A stretch of DNA of 64,000 nucleotides, taken from Exilibacterium tricleocarpae (GTDB lineage Bacteria > Pseudomonadota > Gammaproteobacteria > Pseudomonadales > Cellvibrionaceae). The position numbers and the translations under genes are program-made. The DNA lies in NCBI RefSeq assembly GCF_007004655.1, contig NZ_ML660091.1:392259-456258 (forward strand). Direction: 5' to 3'. Below are positions 27,786 through 35,565 of this stretch, piece after piece. The notes beneath the pieces were generated by a model. It ran no database searches and was not told where the DNA came from. It saw only the letters and a program-made list of their open reading frames with translations. Position 1 is the stretch's first letter, and each line of letters starts with the position of its first letter.

Positions 27786-29393
27786 TTACACCGCAAACCG
27801 CACCGCAACCTCATCGCTATCCGCGAGATTGCGATGGACGAGATCGGCCAGGGATGTGGTCTTTTCAATCAACTGCAGGCCATAATCTGAAAAGGTGTGG
27901 GCGTTGTAAACATTCTGTGACAGTAAGGGGTTGGTATAGATTTGCGTAAACGCATCATAGGCGACCATGGCGTTGAGCAGATCACCGAACAACCCCTCCC
28001 CCACACTCCCCTGCGCGAACATTCCGACGATAAACTCCACTTGGTTAACATCGTTATAAAGGCCCTTTAACGCGTCGATTAATTGCGCGTCATCGGTCAA
28101 CTCATCAAACCGGGACAGGGGTTTGAAACCAAACTGCCGCCGGTAGTCGTTATAGGGACGCAGCCTGAAGTCCCGCCCCATCCTTACCGTCGCATACTCG
28201 GCCCCCAACATAAACTCGGGAACGTTCTGCAGCGAGATGGCACCGGCGGCCTGGACGGAAGCCGCCTGAATAACACTGCCGAGCCCGGCGGCTTCAAACA
28301 GCGCGTTGTTTACCCGGTACTGCAGATGATCGTAGTTTCGCCCGCCTATTACTATCTGGTCGGGAATCAAACCGTGCCAGCGATACAGCAGATCAAACTC
28401 CAGGGCGATCCAGGGCGTTCGGTACCACGCCTGTCGTTCGGCAAAAGTGTGGTCCAGTTTGAACAGCCTGAGCCCGGCAATATGGTTTATATACTCTTCG
28501 ATGACCAGTTTCATCAGAATAACGGTATTGATCATTCGCGCGGTCTGAAAAAGTCGTTCATCGTCCCAGGCAGGATATCTGTTATGCAACTCGTCGCATA
28601 TTCTGTTATGTTCGCGCAAAAACAACGTGCTGATAGCCACATAACCAATCGAGGAATTGCCCCGGTCGAGCCCGGTGGCATAGAGCTTGTGCTTGCGGTC
28701 CTGCGGCCAGGCGCCAAAAATTTGCGCCAGTCTCTCATCGCTCGTGTAAGGAAGCACCCGGTAGTGTTCCTTGACCTGCCAGTGGCCACCGGCGTCGACG
28801 GTGCCCAGATAGTCCGGGTATTCCGCGCCATCGATGTGTTGACTGCGCAGCTTGCCGCCGCGTTTTGAGCGCAGGGCATTTGCGGCGGTCTCTGTCAGCC
28901 CATAAATTTGACAGAGATCGATATTGTGGTTAGAGGTATTTTTGCGGCGGTCACCGGGGTCGACTCTAAGCACGCTGTCGGTAAACCATTGGGCGAAAAA
29001 CATAAACAACAACGAGGAACGACTGGGCTTCATCGAGCCCTCTCTGCGGAACAAGGCGGTAACGGCACCGGTTGCTCCCGTGTCGGGATTGTATGGCCGG
29101 TCCTCGGGCAATTGGGTGGTATAACCCGGATCAGCCGGAGGCAAATGTCTGGCAAAATAAAGGCGATTGGTCAACATCGGCCAGGTGGTGTAGTCGCCGA
29201 CAGCCCCCTGTTCTTCGTAACCGGTCGGGGTCGGGGTGCTGCCGCGCGGCATGGGCTGGTGCGACCACAGACTAAATGCCCTGGGGCGGGGTTTGATGAT
29301 AGTGCATATGCGGTTGGTAGCGTACCGGTTTAAGAACGTGTTGGTGTAAGGGATTTTACTGACAATATTAAAGATCCTATTGACGATTCCCAT
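27786..29393 (-). CDS. Cyclooxygenase-like heme peroxidase/dioxygenase
   Basis: A 535-residue animal-peroxidase-superfamily protein, closest by eye to prostaglandin-endoperoxide synthases and fatty-acid dioxygenases. FFAQWFTD (132-139) aligns with FFAQHFTH of animal cyclooxygenase, NIDLCQIYG (157-165) and GKLRSQHIDGAEYP follow in the same order, and YRWH at 337-340 gives the catalytic Tyr337 and proximal heme ligand His340. The distal peroxidase His appears replaced by Asp139 while the neighbouring Gln135 is kept. It probably oxygenates a fatty acid. No signal peptide is seen; an N-terminal hydrophobic stretch may bind membrane. It is a single gene with no obvious terminator before the palindrome region. 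Confidence 0.85.
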   Translation of the reverse strand: MGIVNRIFNIVSKIPYTNTFLNRYATNRICTIIKPRPRAFSLWSHQPMPRGSTPTPTGYEEQGAVGDYTTWPMLTNRLYFARHLPPADPGYTTQLPEDRPYNPDTGATGAVTALFRREGSMKPSRSSLLFMFFAQWFTDSVLRVDPGDRRKNTSNHNIDLCQIYGLTETAANALRSKRGGKLRSQHIDGAEYPDYLGTVDAGGHWQVKEHYRVLPYTSDERLAQIFGAWPQDRKHKLYATGLDRGNSSIGYVAISTLFLREHNRICDELHNRYPAWDDERLFQTARMINTVILMKLVIEEYINHIAGLRLFKLDHTFAERQAWYRTPWIALEFDLLYRWHGLIPDQIVIGGRNYDHLQYRVNNALFEAAGLGSVIQAASVQAAGAISLQNVPEFMLGAEYATVRMGRDFRLRPYNDYRRQFGFKPLSRFDELTDDAQLIDALKGLYNDVNQVEFIVGMFAQGSVGEGLFGDLLNAMVAYDAFTQIYTNPLLSQNVYNAHTFSDYGLQLIEKTTSLADLVHRNLADSDEVAVRFAV

Positions 29394-29962
29394 TGATTTT
29401 CCCCTGTCGTCAAAGTGGTGGAAAACACCACATATCCGTTAACCGATTGCCACGATAGGCCGATAGATACGGTATAGGCAAGTGCCGGTTTCGCAAAAAA
29501 ACAATGCAAAACCGGCCAACAATGAAAAATGCCGTTTTTAGTACTGAGGGAAAAAAAGAGGCCTGCGTATTATTCTAAATCGACCTTATAGTGGCTGCTA
29601 AAATACAGTGGCTGCTGAAGCCTGGCGAAGTCACCGTCTAATCGGGAGCAAGCGGGCTTTGGCGGGGTTGCGACAGTCATCACATGACGACTATAAGTAT
29701 CATTTTTTAAATATCAGTTTAACTATAACTAACCTTTTTATATATTATTTAAAATCCATAAAAACGATAACTCACATGGAATAGTATTACTTATCTCTGT
29801 CAGGATGACAGGCTTATAGCACAAATAATATGCATATAAATTAAAAGACGAAATAAGCATCCCGGTTAGTCCGACAAGTACTCACCAATACCGGCAGTTC
29901 TCTCCGCTTTCACGGTGACTGTGGGCGAGATTCGTCTAATTTTATACGTTCAAGGAGCCACC
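29394..29962. other. AT-rich intergenic region
   Basis: About 570 bp between the divergent peroxidase and TIR genes, much more AT-rich than either gene. It should hold both promoters. A tandem TAACTATAACTAAC lies near 29713. No gene, RNA or terminator was recognised. Confidence 0.4.
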
Positions 29963-31987
29963 ATGACCCGAGGTCAGCGTGACAGAACAGTTTCTGTTTT
30001 AACGACTGTCAAACTGCAAGCCCTGTTGGATTCCGGGCTAAACCCCACCCTTCGCAATCGACGGGCGCTGGCCGACTCCATGACTGCCGGTGGCGATAAG
30101 ATCAGTGTGCACGGCGTGGAAGGTTGGTTTAAGCACGTAGACTCCAACTATGCACTGGCACGCGAGTCGCTCCATCCGGAGCTAAAGTCCTATCCTGTGC
30201 CGAGACGGCGCTGGAGCGCCATCCTGAATTTGTTTCCCGTCGATGCCGACGATTTGAGACTATCGGACCAAGCCTTCAAAGACATGTGCTTCGAGCGCCT
30301 GAAAACATCCGTTCCCGCCGCGACCACGGACACACCCGATCCGGACAGCGACTACCCGCCACTGGTATTCGTCATCTACGCTATGCGCGATGGAGAAAAC
30401 CTCTATGAGGAGCTGCTCTGGCTGCGGGGCAGAGGCCTGAATCTCTGGTGGGACACCAGCCTCGCGGAAGACCCGCTATGGTCAAATACCGTAGCCACGG
30501 TCATCGAACGGGCCTGCGTGTGTTTGTTGTACCAGTCGGCGGCATTGATCAGCTCCACCCGTTGCCAGCGGGAACTGGAACTGGCCTGTCACCTCGGCAA
30601 AACCATTGTCGTATCACGCAACCCCGACACCACCGCGACACCGGCGCTGGCCCAGTTACTGGAGCAGCAGCCGTCACTGGTACGGCGGGAACACAACAGC
30701 CACTACTTGGACGAACTGGAGACAAACATTCGTGCTCACCTGGCAGCGGGCGATAGGGCCTCCGCCGGTCCTCCCCCCCTGGCCGCGCCAATGCCCGACC
30801 AACCTTCGATTGTGGTGTTGCCGCTAACCAACCTGACAGGACATCGGGAAGTGAATTACGTGGCCCAGGGTATCACCGAAGACATCATCACTTTACTGTC
30901 GCGTGTGCCGGAGCTTTTTGTTATCTCGCGCACGGCAAGCAATGCCTACGCCGGTACACTGACCGATCACCGCACGATTCGTGAACGACTGGGAGTGCGC
31001 TTTGCGCTGGAAGGCAGTGTCCGCCGCTGCGGCGCAAAGTTGCGGGTGACGGCCATGCTCACAGACCTGGTCAATGAGCAACAGCTCTGGGCAGACAAGT
31101 TCGAGGGCGAGTTTGACAAAATCTGGGATGTACAGGACGAGATCACCACCTGTATCTGCGCCCGGCTGCAGCCCAGAATCGTCATGACATCCCTCGACTA
31201 TGGCTCGCGAACGGATAATTACGCCACTTGGCGATACTGGCAGCTGGGGTGGTACAAGTTGTTCGTAGACCCGCCGATACCGGCGCTGAGAGAGGCGCTG
31301 GATTGCTTCCACAAAGCATTGGAACACGAGCCGGATTACGCCCTCGCCCATGCCGGTATTGCCAACGCCATGGGCACGGGTATGTTGTGGGGCGGCATCG
31401 GCCCCGAGGACTACCCCACTGCAAAAGCCCATGCCGAAACCGCTTACCGTCTTCTGCCCGACAACCCGGCGGTATTGTACTCCATGGGTATGGTCGCTTT
31501 TATTGCGCCCAAACCGCTGACGGTAGCTCGCGACTGGGTCCGGCAGGCGGTGGATTTGGAACCGAGTAATGCCGCCTATGTGGCGGCATTGGGTTACCTT
31601 ACGGCCCAGGTTGGCGAGGCAGACAAAGGGCTTGAAATCTGCGAGTATGCAGCGCGCCTCGCGCCGGGCGACAGGCGTCAGCCCTTTATTAACTATATGC
31701 TCAGCGCCACCCAGGTGGCGGCAGGCCGTTTTGAAGCCGCCGTGCAAACCATGCTGCTGAGCGACCGCCTGACCAGCGTGGATTTCGTCTGGATCATAAT
31801 AGGCTTTGCCTGGTTCAAACTGCATCGAATCGATAAGGTCGAGGAGGCTATTGCAAAATGCATTGCCCTCGGTGCCCGACCGCTATCGCTCTATCACTAT
31901 TCTGTTACCTCGCGGCTCTGGCCACAGTACGGCATTGAGGAAAAGGAAGCGTATCTAAAAATCTGTGCGCAAATGGGTATTCGATAA
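29963..31987 (+). CDS. TIR domain, TolB-like domain and TPR protein
   Basis: A 674-residue protein starting at ATG 29963, with AAGGAG upstream; an in-frame GTG at 29915 is less likely. Residues 1-115 are a helical domain of unknown type. Residues 131-225 resemble a TIR domain: VFVIYAMRDGENLYEEL, then WWDTSLAEDPLW, then CQRELELACHLGKTIVV, with Glu204 as the probable catalytic acid. Residues 280-400 match the FlgO/TolB-like domain of adenylate-cyclase and CadC-type proteins (IVVLPLTNLTG, FALEGSVRR). TPR helices fill about 420-674. TIR domains often act in NAD cleavage or signalling in immunity. No membrane helix is seen. It is convergent with the FAD gene, two bases apart. Confidence 0.8.
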   Translation: MTRGQRDRTVSVLTTVKLQALLDSGLNPTLRNRRALADSMTAGGDKISVHGVEGWFKHVDSNYALARESLHPELKSYPVPRRRWSAILNLFPVDADDLRLSDQAFKDMCFERLKTSVPAATTDTPDPDSDYPPLVFVIYAMRDGENLYEELLWLRGRGLNLWWDTSLAEDPLWSNTVATVIERACVCLLYQSAALISSTRCQRELELACHLGKTIVVSRNPDTTATPALAQLLEQQPSLVRREHNSHYLDELETNIRAHLAAGDRASAGPPPLAAPMPDQPSIVVLPLTNLTGHREVNYVAQGITEDIITLLSRVPELFVISRTASNAYAGTLTDHRTIRERLGVRFALEGSVRRCGAKLRVTAMLTDLVNEQQLWADKFEGEFDKIWDVQDEITTCICARLQPRIVMTSLDYGSRTDNYATWRYWQLGWYKLFVDPPIPALREALDCFHKALEHEPDYALAHAGIANAMGTGMLWGGIGPEDYPTAKAHAETAYRLLPDNPAVLYSMGMVAFIAPKPLTVARDWVRQAVDLEPSNAAYVAALGYLTAQVGEADKGLEICEYAARLAPGDRRQPFINYMLSATQVAAGRFEAAVQTMLLSDRLTSVDFVWIIIGFAWFKLHRIDKVEEAIAKCIALGARPLSLYHYSVTSRLWPQYGIEEKEAYLKICAQMGIR

Positions 31988-31989
31988 AC

Positions 31990-33507
31990 TCACATACCAT
32001 CGAGCAGTTCGGGCAGGCGATACTTCATAAAGGTCATTATTCTGCCCGGCCCCACCTGCTCGGAGCGTAACCTCATCAACTGCTCTTCCGGTATTGCCAC
32101 CGGCGGCAGAATAACCACCGGTTTTACGTGAGGCGCATAGCGTTGGCGAATCGCCTCGGCGGCGTTCATCCCTGAACGCACCGCACCTTCCATAGACGTG
32201 ATGTCCGTATCGTTTTGGACAAAATCCCCGGCGAAGTAAAACTGCTCGCCCTGGGTCTGCGGCCGCAGCTCCCAAGTGCCTACATCATTGACGAACAACG
32301 GCTGATCGGCATTCGGGTGCGGCACCAGAAACGCCATCTCCGACGCCCTGGCGGCGGGCAGGTACTCCCGAATTTCACGCACCAGCGCATGCATAAAACC
32401 AACCTCCGACAGGCCCTGCAGGCGCCTGCAGTTTCCCGCCACAAACTGTAAGACCGTGCCGGGATATCCGCTCAGGCTGTCCCAGTGCTGGGAGATATCA
32501 AAAGCGGAGAGACTGTAGGTGGAGCCCAGCAGATCAAAGTGATCCTGCGGCACTTTCGGCAGTTTATGCTTGAAATAGATATCGATAGCGCCAAATTGAT
32601 GGGCGCGCAGATAACTGAGATTGGCAAGCGCCGGTTCGGCTGCAAACAAGGTGTCACTTTGCAGGCTGCGCAGTACCTCCAGCGGCACGGCAAGCACCAC
32701 CGGGCCGCGATCAATAATCCGTGTGCTGCCTTTGTTATCGGTAATCTCGATCGCCATCGGTGCATCTTCGGCAGTGATTTTCGTCAGCCGATGGTGATAA
32801 TGCAATTGAAACTGCAGCCCCTTTTCTTCAGCCCGGCGGCGGATAGTGCTCTCCATCGGAGCAATCAGTATCTCATCCAGACTACCCTTGAGCGCCGCCC
32901 AGTTTTTTTCCTTAAGTACGGGGTACCACTGGCAAAAGAGATTGCGCACTACCCTGGAGCTGATATCGTACTCCTCGATGGACAGTGCGTTGAGAAACAG
33001 TGCCCTGAGACTGACCGACTCCAGGCCGTTGTAACAGCGCGAATACAGAAAGCCGCGGAAACTGAGATCGTTGACCTCTGCATCTGTACGGGTAACCAGG
33101 TCCATCACACTGAACGCTTCGCGTTCTTGTCTCGGGCGCGGTGGCTTAAAATCGTAACCGGTCCCTCGCGACAACTGGTAGTAATCCCCACCCTCAAACA
33201 CCTGTTGCGGCGTGATCCCCACCCGCGTCCACAATCGGCGCATATTGACATACCAACGCGGGAAAACGTGGTAACCGTGATCCGAGGGTATGCTGTTTGC
33301 TATCTGATCATAGACCGGTTGCATTGCGCCGTCGTAAACGCGCCCGTCGCGGATGCTGCCCGCCTTGCCGCCGAGATGATCACTCGCCTCGTAGAGCGTC
33401 ACAGAAAAGCCGCATTCGATTAACTCCAGCGCAGCTGTCAGACCTGCCAGGCCGCCGCCAACAACGGTGACGGCCGGTACATTGGTATTGGTATCTTGGG
33501 TCGACAT
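31990..33507 (-). CDS. FAD-dependent amine oxidase/desaturase-like oxidoreductase
   Basis: A 505-residue flavoprotein. The N-terminal Rossmann motif VVGGGLAGLTAALELIECGF binds FAD, followed by LYEASDHLGGKAGS. The C-terminal FAD-contact region is near TSMEGAVRSGMNAAEAI. These are features of the amine-oxidase/phytoene-desaturase/hydroxysqualene-dehydroxylase superfamily, and the substrate is not clear. No signal peptide is visible. It lies three bases after the protease/hydrolase fusion, so they are almost certainly one operon. Confidence 0.85.
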   Translation of the reverse strand: MSTQDTNTNVPAVTVVGGGLAGLTAALELIECGFSVTLYEASDHLGGKAGSIRDGRVYDGAMQPVYDQIANSIPSDHGYHVFPRWYVNMRRLWTRVGITPQQVFEGGDYYQLSRGTGYDFKPPRPRQEREAFSVMDLVTRTDAEVNDLSFRGFLYSRCYNGLESVSLRALFLNALSIEEYDISSRVVRNLFCQWYPVLKEKNWAALKGSLDEILIAPMESTIRRRAEEKGLQFQLHYHHRLTKITAEDAPMAIEITDNKGSTRIIDRGPVVLAVPLEVLRSLQSDTLFAAEPALANLSYLRAHQFGAIDIYFKHKLPKVPQDHFDLLGSTYSLSAFDISQHWDSLSGYPGTVLQFVAGNCRRLQGLSEVGFMHALVREIREYLPAARASEMAFLVPHPNADQPLFVNDVGTWELRPQTQGEQFYFAGDFVQNDTDITSMEGAVRSGMNAAEAIRQRYAPHVKPVVILPPVAIPEEQLMRLRSEQVGPGRIMTFMKYRLPELLDGM

Positions 33508-33510
33508 TAT

Positions 33511-35346
33511 TTAATAGTCCAATATTTCTCGAGTAAAATGCACCGCCGGGAGATGACAGCAACCCAACATGCGCATCAGTATGTTGTTCATGGTGGCGGG
33601 ATCATTATCAAAACCGCTGTGGGTTTCACTGTGCGTCAGGGGCTCAGCCCCGCCTGAACCTTCACTGTAGATAAACTCCAATTCGGAACCGTGTAAGGCG
33701 GTGCTGTATTTTTCCATACCCAAAAGCGCCGTGTTTCCGCTTGCCTCAAAAGCGGTGGAGACCAGATAAAGCAGTGATTTCCGATAGACGCCGGCGACGC
33801 TGTCATCTCGCTCCAGTCTGTCGCTGAGGTTATAGACCGTCATATCATCGATACCGAAGGTTGCGCGGCCAGTCCCGAGCAATGGCCTGTAGTACTGATG
33901 AAAATCCGCCACCGTACAGGCGGGGGCCATTAGCGAACAAGTGGCGATGCGTCGCGACGCCGGCCCCGCGCCCAGCCGCTCGAGGAGATAGGCCAGCAAC
34001 AGCGCGCCGGCGCTGTGCCCGACCAGGTGTATCTTCCAGTCGCCCTGGAGCAAATCCACGATGGCTTGCAGGACCTGAGTGCCGGCGCCGCCAGCCGTAA
34101 AGCCTTTGGCGGCCCCCCGCTTTATCTCCCGCCATATCGCCCGGCCCGGTACCCGGACCGACCGCGCCACAACACCGTCCCAGATGTCGTCAAACCCGGT
34201 TACCCGGTTTGGGTCGGCGCTTCTGCGCAGCACCAGGTCCTTTATCTCTTCCAGCAACCCGGTGTCGTACATAAAATGGAACGGATAGATACCGTTTTTC
34301 TTGTAGATATCCTTCATCGCCACGATACGTCGGGCGGATGCCTTGGTGCTGTTGAGTCCGCCGTGCGCATAGAGCAGCAGGTGTCGGTAGCGGTCCTGCC
34401 CCCTCAAGTACTGCGCCGTTTCCTGCACATCGGTGAGCTCGCTGAAGTAAGGCCCGGTCGGGTGAAATTCGCCATCATCAAGGTGAACAAAGTGCCCGGC
34501 GATATCGCTGCGGCGGACTTTGCGGCGACCAAACTGCACCGGGCGGCCGTCATCAACCGCAGAGTGAGCATCGGCATGAAAACGCGGTGTCGGCACCGTA
34601 AACCGCACCACCCAGGCATCGATCACATGGGTCTGCCAGTCGTCATAGCGCCACAGGGCCAGCCCGGCTTTAGCCCAGCGTTTACCCCATGAGTTCTGGA
34701 CCCAGAAGCCTTCCTGGTTGTAACCCACAATGGCGAAAGCGTGGCCTCCCGCAGCGGTGACGGCGTATGGAATCGCACCTGTTTCTGCGTCCGGCTCATA
34801 CCAACCGGCATGGACTCGCGCCGACACATAGATGGCTCCCGCCTCGTTGATGGCGGCGTGATAATCGGCCAACCGCGGTCGCAGGCGATAGTAGGCCCCG
34901 GGTTTGTTGAACCGCGCCGAAACGGCGCGGCTGCGGGTCAGGTCGCCGGGGCGATTCTCCTCATAGGGCCACTCCCGATCGGTACAGACCCCCATATTCT
35001 GCCAGCCGCGAATAGCGCCGCGACAGCTGGAGCCGGCGTATTCATCACCGGGCCATTCATCAAATTTACGGGCCATTTCGTAGAGCATACGCGCACTTAC
35101 CGGACCCCTGGGGGCGGCGCCAATATCGCGCCGGCGCCGCACATCCAGCAGATTGAGCACGGCCGCCAGGGCAAAACCGGTGCAGGCACCTTCACCGCCC
35201 TGATCCAGTATTTGAATACCCGTCGGTGCCGGCCAGGCGTCCCTGACTGCGATAAGCGCGGGCTGGTAAACAAGATCACGAATATCATAGGTATCGGCCA
35301 CCGCGTTTAACAGATGCCCGGTGGGTGTAACATAGCGATTTTCCAT
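33511..35346 (-). CDS. Papain-like (C1) protease fused to alpha/beta hydrolase
   Basis: A protein of 611 residues from the ATG at 35346 (MENRYVTPTG), preferred because GAGGGG lies six bases upstream; an in-frame start at 35460 would add 38 residues. The N-terminal part is a C1-type cysteine peptidase: oxyanion Gln49 and Cys55 in DQGGEGACTGFA, His in GGHAFAIVGY and Asn in VQNSWG. The C-terminal part has an alpha/beta-hydrolase nucleophile elbow GHSAG in KIHLVGHSAGALLLAYLLE. No signal peptide is seen. It is transcribed with the FAD gene and divergent from the lipoprotein operon that also encodes a C1 protease. Confidence 0.85.
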   Translation of the reverse strand: MENRYVTPTGHLLNAVADTYDIRDLVYQPALIAVRDAWPAPTGIQILDQGGEGACTGFALAAVLNLLDVRRRRDIGAAPRGPVSARMLYEMARKFDEWPGDEYAGSSCRGAIRGWQNMGVCTDREWPYEENRPGDLTRSRAVSARFNKPGAYYRLRPRLADYHAAINEAGAIYVSARVHAGWYEPDAETGAIPYAVTAAGGHAFAIVGYNQEGFWVQNSWGKRWAKAGLALWRYDDWQTHVIDAWVVRFTVPTPRFHADAHSAVDDGRPVQFGRRKVRRSDIAGHFVHLDDGEFHPTGPYFSELTDVQETAQYLRGQDRYRHLLLYAHGGLNSTKASARRIVAMKDIYKKNGIYPFHFMYDTGLLEEIKDLVLRRSADPNRVTGFDDIWDGVVARSVRVPGRAIWREIKRGAAKGFTAGGAGTQVLQAIVDLLQGDWKIHLVGHSAGALLLAYLLERLGAGPASRRIATCSLMAPACTVADFHQYYRPLLGTGRATFGIDDMTVYNLSDRLERDDSVAGVYRKSLLYLVSTAFEASGNTALLGMEKYSTALHGSELEFIYSEGSGGAEPLTHSETHSGFDNDPATMNNILMRMLGCCHLPAVHFTREILDY

Positions 35347-35428
35347 TCCCAGCCCCTCGAAGCCTGTCCGTTTGTTTTCAGCTCGATATCCGATCATAAC
35401 CACTGTGCAGGGAAAAGCATCCGCTCCA

Positions 35429-35487
35429 TAACTACGTTTAACTACGGCCCGCCCACCCACGGACGCCCCTAACTACGTTTAACTACG
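35429..35487. promoter_or_regulatory. Four TAACTACG direct repeats between divergent operons
   Basis: TAACTACGTTTAACTACG occurs twice, at 35429-35446 and 35470-35487. The octamer TAACTACG starts at 35429, 35439, 35470 and 35480, with spacings of 10, 31 and 10 bp, and 41 bp between the 18-mers. Ten-bp spacing places sites on one face of the helix. Lying between the two divergent operons, it looks like a shared binding array for a response-regulator-type protein. Confidence 0.65.
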
Positions 35488-35565
35488 ACGGCCTTGTCCA
35501 GTGCCTCGGGCGATCGGATACTGACCTCACACCCGCCGAAAACAACGATACCAAGGGGAATGCCG

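Noticed and set aside
27603..27890. Short plus-strand frame next to the operators
   Set aside because: It overlaps the 3' end of the peroxidase gene in antisense and lacks protein character.
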